Assembly (NCBI RefSeq): GCF_033118175.1
Contig: NC_083701.1
Coordinates: 10,621,501-10,685,500, forward strand
DNA from: Dama dama
Taxonomy: Eukaryota > Chordata > Mammalia > Artiodactyla > Cervidae
Direction: 5' to 3'
Length of the DNA stretch: 64,000 nucleotides
The position numbers were made by a program, and so were the translations under genes. Shown piece after piece: positions 45,805 to 57,197 of this stretch. Within the stretch, counting starts at the first letter, position 1; every line of letters begins with the position of its first letter. The notes below the pieces were generated by a model. That model did not search any database. It was not told the DNA's origin and saw nothing but the letters and a program-made list of their open reading frames with translations.

Positions 45805-46390
45805 TTGATCTCAGTGGGTCCAGGGTTCTCTGGTCCATCCTTGCAGTTGCCCAAACCAGAAAGCCCATCTCTGTCACTTCTCCATCTCTCAATCCCCATG
45901 GCCGGGTTACCTGCAAGTTCCTGCCCAGTTTGCCGTCTGAATAGGCTCATTTCTTCCCCCTCATCTCCATCCTTTCACCTCAGTGCAGGAGATCCTGTTC
46001 CTCACCTGAATCACAGTGGCCGCCCTGCACCCTCTTTCGACCCTTACCAGTCATCTGTCCACAGTGTCACAGGGTGGAGTTCTTCTCTTGGGGATTATTG
46101 CTTAGAATCCTTCAGCAAAGGTGAGTAGCTTTCCATTGCTCTTGAGGCAAAGGCAGAATTTCCCCCTGGGATCCACGTTTAAGATCTGGCCTCTGTCTTC
46201 CTCCAATAATTCCATTCTTCATCTCCCTCTCACTCAGTTCAAGAAACTGACTTCCGTTCAGTTCCTCCAAAGACCCGTGTCTCTTTCTGCCTCTGAGCTG
46301 CCCAAGTTTCCATTCCTTCTTTTCCTAAGAAGCTCTTTCCTCATTCTCAACCCAAGGAATCTTCTCAGGGAGGCTTCCTCTGCCCTCTCT
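45805..46390 (+). repeat. Probable L2 LINE fragment
   Basis: Order of TTTCCATTGCTCTTGAGGCA, GATCTGGCCTCTGTCTTCC, CAGTTCCTCCAAAGACCCG and TTTCTGCCTCTGAGCTGC follows the L2 3' region. The two open frames across it have no gene-like domain. Confidence 0.5.
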
Positions 46391-46397
46391 TAGGTCC

Positions 46398-46583
46398 CAG
46401 CGTGTGGCTTAGTGATAATAAATCCACCCGCCAAAGCAGGAGATGCAAGAGATGCCAGGTTCAATCCCTGGATCGGGAAGATGCCCTGGAGAAGGAAATA
46501 GCAACCCGCTCCAGTGTTCTTGACTGAGAATCCCATAGACAGAGGAGTCTGGAGGGCTCAGTTAGACATGACTGAGCACATGT
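46398..46583 (+). mobile_element. Bov-tA/BovA SINE, internally deleted
   Basis: CCAGCGTGTGGCTTAGTGAT head and the CCACCCGCCAAAGCAGGAG body. The segment between GGAGGGCTCA and GTTAGACATGACTGAGC is shortened. Confidence 0.88.
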
Positions 46584-47490
46584 CTTCTTCTTGTACTTTG
46601 CTTAGATAACACATAACACTCTGTGTGTGGGGGGGGGCGGGGGCGGTAAGAGTTTTTGTTCCATGTCTGTTTTCCCACCAGAGAGTAGGTATGATGAAAT
46701 AAGGAATGGGGCAAATTTGCTTGCACACCTGAATACTCTCAGCCCTCCATGTTTGGTAAATATTTATATAAGATTGAAAAAATGAATGGGAATACCCAAG
46801 GCTGATATTCAGGGTCAGGTGGTGATTCTGGCTTCTCTAAAGGATATACTACAATAGATTTTAATGTCCAAAAAGGTGAGATAATTGCGGGTTGGACCAG
46901 GGTTCAGATTAGTGCTTCTACCGAGCTTCTGGCCTCTTTCTTTCTGGCCCAAATCCTGGATAAGGCTAAAAATCGCAGACAAAATACTTTTGGTACCAGT
47001 AGATGAATAGGAATCATACCAAGGGAAGATGAATTTGCCTTTAAGTAGTAATTGCAGTCATCCTACCACAAAATCATTATGCCAAGGTGATGCTTTTCTT
47101 TTAATAGTCCGTGTTCTGATAAAAATACTCATGACCTCCATAGTCTTTAAATAGATGGTATCATTAAAGAGATAACCACCAATTTTATTAAACAAATTAC
47201 TCTTATTTTATTGCTTATTTCTTATGATGGATCTCAGTAAGCTTGAGTTATCAAATAAATTTATAAGATCTATTGACCTTACAATGAGGAAGTTGACACA
47301 AGTACTGGATTGGGTGGCTAAATAGCTAACTAGCTAGATAAACAGATAGGTAGATGAAAGGAAAACTTATGTAATACTAGGGAAAATTTTTGAGTCATAC
47401 TGACATTCATTTGTCCTCTCAGTTTTGGGTATGAGTCTGGGAAGAGTATCATAAAAAAGTAGAATATAGATTAATATGCTTAATCTATAT
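46584..47490. other. Unassigned intron sequence
   Basis: A G-rich run (GTGGGGGGGGGCGGGGGCGG) lies at 46627-46646. The rest is AT-rich with no exon recognised. Confidence 0.4.
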
Positions 47491-47685
47491 GTGAAAGTGA
47501 AAGTTGCTCAGTCATGTTGGATTCTTTGTGACCCCACAGATTATACAATCCATGGAATTCTCCAGGCCAGAATACTGGAGTGGGTAGCTGTTCGCTTCTC
47601 CGGGGGATCTTCCAGACCCAGGAATTGAACTGAGGTCTCCTGCATTGGAAGCAGATTCTTTACCCACTGAACTATCAGGGAAGCC
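47491..47685 (-). mobile_element. Bov-tA/BovA SINE
   Basis: Starts with the GTGAAAGTGAAAGTTGCTCAG tail and ends ACTATCAGGGAAGCC. Confidence 0.92.
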
Positions 47686-48235
47686 ACTTAATCTGTATAT
47701 TTTCTATTAAATTTTTATACCAATTCTGCTTGAATACTCCAATGACAGGAAACTCACTCCACCCCAGGAAGCTCTTGGCCTTTTGTGACACACCTACTTG
47801 TAGAAAATACTGTTTGTCATTGACATGACGTAAGCAGCTGCCATACATTTGTGCTGCAGAAAGCCAGTACTGCCTACAATATCTTAGATCATCATTTTCA
47901 TTAGTTCCAACATTACCTTTATTTTCATCATCACCACGATTATTCCTTTTCTCCTCCCTTTTTGTCATCTCCACGAGAGTCCCTGACATTTCTGTAGTAT
48001 TTTGAGCCAGAAGAAGGTGATGTCATTAATTCTGACTGGGGACACAGGAAAATGTCACTGTAGCAGGTGAGCTGGGAATTCAAAGGTAAGATTTAGAGGT
48101 ACCAACAAAATGGCATGGCTAAATAGTGAGCCCTCCACTGCTGAAAAATGAGATGCCCATATCCATACCCTCCATATTTTTGTTTTCAGGAAGTGTCACT
48201 TGTATATTTCCTCTCAAATTAAAGAAGGTGTTTTG
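47686..48235. other. Unassigned intron sequence
   Basis: The 104-codon minus frame here overlaps the SINE end and has no domain; not called. Confidence 0.4.
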
Positions 48236-48239
48236 GCAA

Positions 48240-48440
48240 AATGAGTGAGAAGACATGCTTCAGAACTAGAGTACTTGGGTTTGAATCCTGACACCACCAC
48301 TCACTAACTTGTGACCTGGCAAGTTATTTAACTTCTTTAAGCCTCAGTTCCCTCATCTATAAAATGGGATGGTTATAGTATGTATCTTATAAGGCCAGTG
48401 TGAGCGCTAACAGAGGTAATGTGGGTAAAGCCTTGGGACT
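48240..48440 (+). repeat. MIR SINE
   Basis: GGGTTTGAATCCTGACACCAC, AAGTTATTTAACTTCTTTAAG and CCTCAGTTCCCTCATCTATA are a clear MIR core, the best-preserved MIR in the window. Confidence 0.85.
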
Positions 48441-48471
48441 TTAAGCTTTAGGCCATGTGTGTTGCCTGTGT

Positions 48472-48661
48472 GTGTGTGGCTCGGTCCCCGAGTCGTGACC
48501 CCATGGACTGTAGCCCGCCAGGCTCCTCTGTCCATGGGATTTCTCAGGGAAGCTTACTGGAGTGGATTGCCATTTTCTTCTACAGGGACTCTTCCCAACT
48601 CAGGGACTGAACCTGTGTCTCGTGCACTGGCAGGTGGGTTCTTTATCACTGAGCCACCTGT
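48472..48661 (-). mobile_element. Bov-tA/BovA SINE
   Basis: TGGCTCGGTCCCCGAGTCG through ATCACTGAGCCACCTG. Confidence 0.9.
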
Positions 48662-48719
48662 TTGCAGGTTACCTGTTTGCAGTGGAAGCTTCATAAGGGC
48701 AAAGACCTTGGTTCTTTTT

Positions 48720-48914
48720 TAATATTTATTATTTCTTAATTTTTTTTATCTATTTGTCTGCACCTGATCTTAGCTGTGGTATGCAGGAAATTTAGCTGTG
48801 GCACGCCAGCTCTTAGTTTCAGCATGTGGGATCTAGGTCCCCAACTAGGGATTGAACCTGAGCCCCCTGCATTGGGAGCTCACAGTTCAGCCACTGGACC
48901 ACTAGGGAAGTTCT
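48720..48914 (-). mobile_element. CHR-2-type SINE
   Basis: Reversed: GGGATCTAGGTCCCCAACTAG and CCACTGGACCACTAGGGAAG at the head end. Confidence 0.88.
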
Positions 48915-49696
48915 GAGACCTTGATTCTTTAATCCACTGTCATCTTTCCAGCCCCTACAACATTGCCTAGCACATAACTGATAATCTGTAGGTAATTATT
49001 GAATGAATGAACAGAGCTGTTGGGGAGCGTGACATGGCTGAAATGAAAGAGTCGGCAAAAGGCTCAGGCCAAAGCACTAGCGAATAGCCTGATTAATGAA
49101 AATGTCTGCCTTTGATATTTTTTAACTGCTACTTTCAGATCATTTGATGGAAGGCTGAAAGAATGTAATCAAACTTCATTTCTCCAACATGGTGTGTTTT
49201 ACTAAAAGGAAAAAAGTAAAAGACTTGTGTCTCTTTCTCTGAGTATTCTCTTTGACCTTTAAAAAATAATAGCTAAAAGAGACAATACTGGAACTCTGTT
49301 GAATCAGTATTTTGATTAAATATTGAAGGAAGATATATATTTCAAAGCCCACTTCTTTCCATTGAACCAACGCGTTCTCTAAATGATCCACTCACTCATA
49401 GCACTCATACCAAAAAATACACTTGGCAGTTGTTAATACAATTTATATTTTAAAGCTTTCTGATATTCAGTGTATCAGATGGTATAATAACTTAGTTATG
49501 GAGGGCAAGTTACTAGCCCTGTTGCTTATCAGACCTGGAAGCTTGCACCTGAAATGTTTCTTAGTATCCTGACACTTGGCAGGACTGTTCATTTACTAGT
49601 GGGATTTCTTTTTCTCTAACTTGGCATACTTCTCTGTCACCATTTCTAAAACTCTGATGGGCAAAGGAAATTAACTGTCAATAGATTGTGATTATA
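48915..49696. other. Unassigned intron sequence
   Basis: An L2-like end (CCTAGCACATAACTGATAATC, ATTGAATGAATGAAC) lies at about 48950-49015. The rest is not recognised. Confidence 0.4.
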
Positions 49697-49918
49697 ACTT
49701 CCCAGGTGGCATAGTGGTAAAGAATCCACCTGCCAATGCAGGAGACACAGGAGATGTGGGTTTGATCCCTGGGTTGGGAAGATCCCCTGGAATAGGAAAT
49801 GGCAACCCACTTTCTTGCCTGGAACTTTCTTGCCTGGGAAATTCCATGGACAGAGGAGCTTGGTGGGCCACAGTCCATGGAGTCACGAAGAGTCAGACAT
49901 GACTGAACCCGCATGCAT
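49697..49918 (+). mobile_element. Bov-tA/BovA SINE
   Basis: CTTCCCAGGTGGCATAGTGG head through CATGACTGAACCCGCATGC. Contains a small duplication of CTTTCTTGCCTGG. Confidence 0.92.
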
Positions 49919-50440
49919 TAGTTTACATTACAAGGCTTCTATTGCTGATTGGTTCCAGTGCCTGCCTCCAGCGGACAATGGGGTCAGATTTGCTAGTGGT
50001 CACAAGTGAGAGCAGCGCCCTCTGGCAGCTGCCCACAGAGACTCTGGGAGATGGGGCAGCTCTTCTAGCATCTGGTTTCCCGGAGCTTCTCATCCCATAC
50101 CCTAAAGAACGACTATGCAAACATGTGTCCTGTACTTGAATTCAAAGCCACAGCCGTTGTCTCCAGAGGGTGGGAGCAAGGAACACCAATCTGAGTGCTT
50201 CTGATCATCTAGCTTGGCTTTCTACTGCACTTCAGAATCTCAGGCATTCCAAGTTTGAGGGGATGCTCATGCTACCATAGGTCCCTTCTGATCAAAGCAG
50301 GAGTCCTTCTTCCAGCTTCTTGGATGGGTCGGGAGAAGAACTTCGAGCTGAAGAAATTTTAGGAGAGCTCAGGAAGCCGTTGTGTATTCTGCAGGTTCTA
50401 GCAGATGGACCAATGGCTTTTCAGAGGATAACTCCCGGAA
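49919..50440. other. Unassigned intron sequence
   Basis: Nothing recognised. Confidence 0.35.
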
Positions 50441-50815
50441 CAAATGTGTCATCAACACAGCCCCTCCCCTGCTGCAAACCGAGCGTGACTCCCCATTTCA
50501 TGCTGGTCAAGCTGGGGTCCCTCAAGTGGGCCACTCTGGCCCTCCACCTGCTGCCCAGGTTTCTACTACTCTCTCCCTTGTTCACTCTGCTCCGGTCTCA
50601 ACTCTCTCCTAGAAATTCTTGAAACACTCTCCTGGCCTGACCACAGGCTCTTCTGTCTGCTGGGGATGTCCTTAACCCAGAGATCCCCAGATTACCTTCC
50701 TTTTTCATGCTTTGGCAGGAAAGCCACCCTTTCGGTGACAGCATCTACCCTGATGTTCTCATTTGAATTTGTAACCTTTCTCTCACACAGCATCCCTACC
50801 CCACCCCACCCCAAC
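50440..50815 (+). repeat. Probable L2 LINE fragment
   Basis: GTGACTCCCCATTTCATGCTG and ACCTTCCTTTTTCATGCTTTG in an order resembling L2. Weak. Confidence 0.35.
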
Positions 50816-50840
50816 CTACATTCCACTGTATTTTACGTTG

Positions 50841-51037
50841 CAGTATTTTATTTTTATTTATTTATTTGGCTGTACTGGGTTTTAATTGCAGCACATGGAA
50901 TCTTTGACTGCTTCGATCCAAACATGCAAGATCTTTCGTTGTGGCGTGCAGGATCTAGTTCCCCAACCAGGGATTGAACCTAGGCCTCCACAGTGGGAGC
51001 ATGGAGTCTTAGCCACTGGACCACTAGGGAAATCCCC
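50841..51037 (-). mobile_element. CHR-2-type SINE
   Basis: TTGGCTGTACTGGGTTTTAAT, TAGTTCCCCAACCAGGGATTG and GGACCACTAGGGAAATCCC, reversed, with an (ATTT)n-like 3' end. Confidence 0.9.
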
Positions 51038-51079
51038 ATTGCTCTATTTTAAAAGCATGCCTTTTACCTTCTTTTTGTT

Positions 51080-51850
51080 GTTGTTTAGTCACTAAGTCAT
51101 GTCCAACTCTTTGTGACCCCATGGACACACTGGGCTCTTCCTCCTTCTCTATCTCCTGGAGTTTGCTCAAATTCATCTCAATTGAGTTGGTTATGCTATC
51201 TCACCATCTTGTCCTCTGTCACCCCTCCTCCTTTTGCCTTCCATCTTTCCCAGCATCAGGGTCTTTTCTAGTGAGTCAGCTCTTTGCATCAGGTGGCCAA
51301 AGTATTGGGGCTTCAGCTTCAGCATCAGTCCTTCCAATGAATATTCAGTACTTTATGTAGTACTTAAAACTACATAAAGCAACCTAAATGTCCAGTTGGA
51401 TAACTGCTATCCAATATCAGTTGGATATCTGATTTCCTTTAGGATGGACTGGTTGAATTTCCTTACAGTCCAAGGGACTCTCAGGAGTCTCCTCCAGCAT
51501 CACAATTCAAAAGCATCAATTCTTCAGTGCTCATCCTTCCTTATGGTCCAACTCTCACATCCACACATGACTACTGGGAAAACCATAGCTTTGATTATAT
51601 GGACCTTTGTCAGCAAAGCGATGTCTCTGCTTTTTAACACACCATCTAGGTTTGTCATAGCTTTCCTTCCAAAGAGAAATCGTCTTTCAATCTCATGGCT
51701 ACAGTCACTGTCTGCAGTGATTTTGGAGCCCAAGAAGATAAAATCTGTCACTGCTTCCAGTTTCTTCCCTTCTGTTTGCCATGAAGTGATGGGACTAGAT
51801 GCCATGATCTTAGGTTTTTGAATGTTGAGTTTTAAGCCAGCCGTTTCACC
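51080..51850 (-). mobile_element. BovB LINE 3' end with reverse-transcriptase C-terminus
   Basis: Reversed copy. Its complement encodes the recognisable C-terminal BovB ORF block (ending …CGCESWTI) in one open frame across 51524-51845. An 80-bp foreign insertion interrupts it at 51349-51428, where only two BovB bases are lost. Confidence 0.93.
51349..51428. other. 80-bp templated-looking insertion inside BovB
   Basis: BovB reads …AATATTCAG | insertion | CTGATTTCC…, with GA missing. 51357-51394 is a perfect 38-bp inverted match to 53206-53243. CTTTATGTAGT (51351-51361) pairs with ACTACATAAAG (51369-51379) as a snap-back. TTGGATA occurs forward at 51396, inverted at 51408 and forward at 51421. 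Confidence 0.85.
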
Positions 51851-52690
51851 TTCTACCACTCCAAATAATTTATGTAATTGTATTATTTGCTTCTGCCAGC
51901 AGGGCAGGCCTACAGATAGAAAATGACGTCCACTTCTCATTAATGAATCCTCAAAGTCTACAACAGTACCTGGCATGTGGTAGGCCCTGGGAAAACATTT
52001 GTTGCATGATGAAGGAAGAAAGGAATTTCCATCATTAACTATGTCTTGATGTTTGCTCTTGCTCTCAGATGGACACAGGCTTCTTATCTAAGTGTTAAGA
52101 TTACAAGCAAAGTCATCAGACAAAAGCAAGACATTTGAAATCTGCAAACTGGAATCTGTATTTTAGGCCCAGTTCCTCTACCTAGCCACATACACATACA
52201 AGGATTTTCACTTCTCTGAGTCTCATGTCTCTCATTGGAAAAGCAGGTGCCATAACCCCCAAGCTGACCTATTGTGGTAAAGTACCACACACGTAGGAGA
52301 TACATAATAAATTTAACTACTGTTTTTACAATGATGACAGCTGGTAAAGCTGTTATGTTATAAATTATTTAAAGATCAAATCGCCAAAATTATAGGGAAA
52401 ACAACAGGCATATCTGAAATGAGTTTTTAAAGTCTCTGTAAAATTGATTAGATTATATTTTGTCTGTAATCCTTTATTTTTGCCTTCTGATTTCCATTTA
52501 TTGTTATGAATGTTTGTCGATAATGGAATATATACTCCACATTATTCCATTGGATATCTGCATGGTTTGCTCCCCTTTTGGGGAGCTCTGTACTCAAATA
52601 CAACTTCATCACAGATAGCTATATTTTTCTCCATAGCACTCTTCACCAATGCCCAGAAATACTATAATTTTGTATTCCTCGCATTTTTCT
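51851..52690. other. Unassigned intron sequence
   Basis: 52130-52330 has L2/MIR-like features. No exon recognised. Confidence 0.35.
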
Positions 52691-52694
52691 TAAG

Positions 52695-53310
52695 GGCCAA
52701 CAGCTTTTGTGTTTTATGTTTTTATTGGAGTATACTTGCGCTACAATGTCGTGTTAGTTTCTGCTGCACGGCAACGCGCATCAGCTATGTGTACACGTAC
52801 ATCCCCTCCCTCTGGACCTGCTCTCCCATCCCAGCCCTCCAGGTCATCACAGAGCCCCAAGCGGAGCCCCCTATGCTATGCAGCAGCTTCCTGCTGGCCA
52901 TCTCTTTTACACACGGTGGTGTGTGTACGTCCCTGCTTCTCTTTCAACTTGTCCTTCTCTCTCCTTTCCCCCCACTGTGTCCACAAGTTCGTTCTTATAG
53001 GTGCATCACCACCATTTTTCTACTTTCCATATATACATGTTAATATACAATATTTGTTTTTCTCTTTCTGCCTTACTTCACTCTGTATGACAAACTCTAG
53101 GTTCGTCTATGTCACTACAGATGACCCAATTTCGTACCTTTTTATGACTGAGTAATATTTCATTGTATGCATGTACGACATCTTCTTTATCCATTCATCT
53201 GTCGATGGACATTTAGGTTGCTTTATGTAGTTTTAAGTACTACTTACCATTTTAGGTAGTGTTGCAATGAACACTGGGGGTGCATCTGTCTTTTTGTATT
53301 CCTTTGTTTA
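52695..53310 (-). mobile_element. Old L1 3' end
   Basis: Reversed L1: CTTACTTCACTCTGTATGAC, TATGACTGAGTAATATTTCA, ATCCATTCATCTGTCGATGG and AATGAACACTGGGGGTGC match the end of ORF2 and the 3' UTR. Near 53226-53255 a short block departs from L1 and is shared with the BovB insertion at 51349-51428. Confidence 0.88.
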
Positions 53311-53660
53311 TTGTCTGCATCCTTATAAGGAGAAGAAAGGGTTTGGTCTCTTTTGTTGACTGACATATTCCCAGGCCCTAGAGCTGTGCCAACACTTAGA
53401 GAATTGAAGACATTGCCCATTATTAAACTATTTCCCAAGAGTGTAGCTTGAAGGTTTATATAATTGGCCTGTGCCTAAGCCAGTAGCATGTCACAGATAG
53501 GATGACTATATATTGCAGAGTGCCCAGGACACTGCAGATTGGTCCCTGCCTCCTCTCACTCTCAAAAGTATCCCAGTTTCTAAAATAGATACATTGTCAT
53601 AATAGTTATAGCATCCAAAGGAACTAGGCATGACTATTATCACTCATTAAAGGAACATGG
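53311..53660. other. Unassigned intron sequence
   Basis: Nothing recognised. Confidence 0.35.
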
Positions 53661-53886
53661 AGGCTTCCCAGGTGGGACTAGTGCTAAAGAACCCACTTGC
53701 TAACGCAGGAGACTAAAGACATGTGGGTTCAGCTCCTGGGTTGGGAAGATTCCACTGGAGGAGGGCAGGGCGACCCACTCCAGTATTCTTGTCTGGAGAA
53801 TCCCATGGACAGAGGTGCCTAGAGGGCTACAGTCAGTAGGGTTGCAAAGAGTCAGACACGGCTGAAGCAACTTAGCACCCATGCAG
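53661..53886 (+). mobile_element. Bov-tA/BovA SINE
   Basis: AGGCTTCCCAGGTGGGACTAG head through GACACGGCTGAAGCAACTTAG. Confidence 0.93.
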
Positions 53887-53969
53887 AGGAACATACAGTC
53901 TAGCTGAGAAAAAGAAATGACTATTGATAGTAACATCTGACACGTACTAACTGATCATCGTATGCCCGG

Positions 53970-54135
53970 GGATCCATGTAATCACTTCTGTCCATCACAA
54001 AAACCTATGAAGTATGTAACAGTTATTATCCCCACTTAACATGTGAGGAGCCTGAAGCTTAGAGAGATTTAAAGCTCCATCTCCCCACACTGAGTAAGGG
54101 GCAGAGTTGAGAATTCAAACCCCAGAGGCAGATCT
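53970..54135 (-). repeat. MIR SINE
   Basis: CCTATGAAGTATGTAACAGTT, TATCCCCACTTAACATGTGAG and GCAGAGTTGAGAATTCAAACC are the reversed MIR. Confidence 0.75.
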
Positions 54136-54566
54136 TTGCGCTCCTAGGTTAGTGGAGCCAACAGCATGGTGGGGTTTGCCCTTACGTGGCCTCTTTTTAT
54201 CTCGTGGCAATCCTGGAAAGTTAGTTGTCCCACTTTTTAAAGCTGGCAAAATAGGCTTAGCTGTGTTCAGTAGCAGAATTAAGAGCCAAGCTTAGAATAA
54301 GCGTATTTATGAAAAAAAATTGCAAACAGGATGGCGTTAGGTATGAGTCACCGTGGGCTGGAGACACTTCATGTTCTTGGCTTTCGTTATATTTTTACTA
54401 CCTAATGTGTCACAAGGTATATAACTCAGCCCTGTAGACCCAAACACATGCACTTACTCATAATCACCATGGACTTAAATGTATGAAGAATATTTTATTT
54501 GATTCAAACATTAAATGGGTAAACTTGGAAAAGTGAGAGTAAACTAAAGTCTTGGCAACAGATTCT
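54136..54566. other. Unassigned intron sequence
   Basis: Nothing recognised. Confidence 0.35.
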
Positions 54567-54785
54567 GTGCTTGTGTTAAGTCGCTTTAGTCATGTTTGAC
54601 TCTTTTGCGACCCTATGGAGTGTAGCCCGTCAGGCTCCTCTGTCCATGGGATTCTCCAGGCAAGAATGCTGGAGCAGGTTGCCATGTCCTCTTCCTGGGG
54701 GAACTTGCTGACCCAGGGATCAAACCGATGTCTCTTATGTCTCTTGCATTGGCAGGCATGTTCTTTACCGCTAGTGCCATGGATT
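54567..54785 (-). mobile_element. Bov-tA/BovA SINE
   Basis: TTGTGTTAAGTCGCTTTAGTC through TTTACCGCTAGTGCCATGG. The last head bases are diverged. Confidence 0.92.
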
Positions 54786-55800
54786 AGCCGATGTCTATTC
54801 TCTACTACAGAGGTTGACCAGTGTTTGTCCCTTGGTAGATTGCCGTATTTCAACCACTCGATTCTGTATATTCATCTGATAAAAGAAATGCTTGGAGACT
54901 GGCTTTATCCCCTGCCTGTAAAATTGTATAGTTGGGATATAAAGTTATCTTCTCTATGAATTGGGCTCTTCAACTAGGACATAGTAGACTCTTTTTTTCA
55001 TCTAAGTCAATACTATATTCGTTTGTAACAACAAGCATGCTTTTTTGTGAAGTAATGCAGATGATAATTGGGCCTTCTTTGGAGGAGTCAAGATCAAGAT
55101 TTAGGTGACTTGAGAAAATGCTCCAATTTTTGGTGCATACCGCGCTTTATCAGAACAGCAGACACATTTTAAGAGAAAACAGGCTCTTGGTGAGGCACTA
55201 TTTTTAGCTCAGTAGCTAATGATGAATCAAAATGTTTCTTCAAACCCAATTACCCAATAAAACTTGCCATAGTAACCATCACATTACACAACACCTCCTT
55301 CATGCTCACACCAAAAACTTCCTTGGGAACTGCTACCACACCGCCTTGACAGTGCCATCTGCTCCGGAGGGAGGGGAAGGAGGAGACAGTGGGGGAGGCT
55401 GGAGAGGAAAGGGTAGCTCTGATCTGTGCAAATCGCAGGAAGAGGGAGTCTCGGGGCAGAGATATATTGGGTAGAAAGACCATTTTCTGTGGTTTTCACC
55501 ATGATCTGGAAGTGGCTCAACCCAAGGGCGCCAGGCTGAAACAAGCTGTAGAACTTCAGCAAGAAGCCCTCTGCCCTTGCCCTCCCCCACCTCGCTTACC
55601 CTAGGGTCACCCTCCCTCCTTGCCCTCTGCCTGGGGTAGTTGTTGCCTGCCTCTCTTATTGGCCAACTCTTCCTCATTCTTCAGGTTTCCTTGGAACTTT
55701 CCACCCCCAGAAAGGTTTTCCCTGAACTATTTGATCTAAATTAAAGTTCCAACGGAGTGTCCCATAGGAAAGGCCCTGAGAGGTCTTATTTGCCTTGAGA
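54786..55800. other. Unassigned intron sequence
   Basis: Several overlapping frames of up to 114 codons lie at 55232-55677 on both strands. None has an identifiable domain and the purine-rich composition explains them. Confidence 0.4.
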
Positions 55801-55804
55801 ATCT

Positions 55805-56375
55805 AAAACAGATAGGGAGGCAACCTAGATGCTCATCAACAGAGGAATGGCTGGAAAAGGTGTGGTACATATATACGACGGAATGTTACTCAGCCATGGA
55901 AAAGAGTGAAATGATGGCATTTGCAGTAATATGGATGGACTTAAATATTATCATCCTAGGTGAAGTGGGTCAGATAGGGACAAATATCATGTGATGTCAC
56001 TTATATGTGAAATTTTTTTTAAAAATGGTACAAATGAACTTTCTTTCAAGACAGAAACAGACTCACAGTATTTGAAATCAAGCTTTTGGTTACCAGAGGG
56101 AAAACGGGGGGACATGGTGGACTGGGAAATTGGGATTGGCTTGGCATATGCGCACTACCGTGTAGAAAGTGGATAACTGATAAGGACCTATTATATAACA
56201 CAGGACCTCTACTCAATATTCTGAGGTGGCCTATATGGGAAAAGAATCTGAAAAAGAATGGATATATATGTATATTTATGTGGGGGGAGGGGCTGGTTCA
56301 CTTTGCTGTGTACCTGAGGCTAACGCAGCATTGTGAGTCAACCATACTCCAATAAGAATTTTTTAAATAAAATAA
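55805..56375 (+). mobile_element. Old L1 3' end
   Basis: GAATGGCTGGAAAAGGTGTGG, ACGACGGAATGTTACTCAGCC, and an A/T-rich tail with AAATAAAATAAAAC: forward L1 ORF2 end and 3' UTR. Confidence 0.9.
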
Positions 56376-56392
56376 AACAGTGTCTAGGTCAT

Positions 56393-56712
56393 TGTCTGAT
56401 ATCTCAGTTGGTAAGGAATCCGCCTGCCATGCAGGAGACCCTGGTTTGATTCCTGGATCAGGAAGATCCACTGGAGAAGGTATAGGCTACCCACTCTAGT
56501 ATTCTTGGGATTCCCTTAAGTCTCAGCTGGTAAAGAATTCACCTGCAAAGCAAGAGACCTGGGTTTGCTCCCTGGGTTGGGAAGATCCCCTGGAGAAAGG
56601 AAAGGCTACCCACTCCTGTATTCTGGCCTGGAGAATTCCATGGACTGTAGAGTCCAGGGGGTCACAAAAAGTTGGACACAACTGAGCAACTTTCACTTCA
56701 CTTCAGAGGTCG
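56393..56712 (+). mobile_element. Bov-tA/BovA SINE, truncated unit plus complete unit in tandem
   Basis: Unit 1 (56393-56508) ends after CACTCTAGTATTCTTGG. Unit 2 (56509-56712) starts at GATTCCCTTAAGTCTCAGC and ends with CAACTTTCACTTCACTTC. Confidence 0.9.
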
Positions 56713-57087
56713 TTGTTGGGATTCAATAAATATAAAATGGATGAAGAGAACTCTTTATGACATGGTCAAATCATCATCCATCTAGTGGTCTGGATGGCAA
56801 AATACACTCATTATTTAAATCACTCATTGAACAAATTTATTTATTCAACCAATATTGGAGGCTGACAACATTCATGAGGGCTCTGATTGCTTTCTGGTTA
56901 TTGCCAGTTGGGTCCTCTGAGAACAGGTGAGGTGGATGAGTGTTGGGAATTTATTAGGGGATGTTTTGGGAATCAGCTCCCGTGGAAGGGAAGAGAAGAA
57001 AGTGAAATTAGACAAAGGGACACATTGAGCTGTGAATCAATGTCAACAGCAACCTCAGTAATTCCATGGGGAGTTTGTTTGTTCGTT
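56713..57087. other. Unassigned intron sequence
   Basis: L2-like motif near 56815-56880. Otherwise nothing recognised. Confidence 0.35.
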
Positions 57088-57197
57088 TTTGGCTGATCCA
57101 TGTGGCATTCAGGATCTTAGTTCCCCAACCAGGGATTGAATCTGTGCACCCTGCAATGGAAGTGCAGAGTGTTAACCACCGGACCACCCGACAAGTC
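57088..57197 (-). mobile_element. CHR-2-type SINE
   Basis: TTTTTGGCTGATCCATGTGG, TTAGTTCCCCAACCAGGGATT and TTAACCACCGGACCACCCG, reversed. Confidence 0.9.

Noticed and set aside
45805..46393. Two consecutive + strand frames that look like exons (a GGTGAGT lies between them)
   Set aside because: The sequence follows L2 motif order, and the frames have no conserved domain. A chance donor-like site is not enough.
52510..53155. Two overlapping + strand frames (177 and 148 codons)
   Set aside because: They lie antisense to an old L1 3' end and have no domain.
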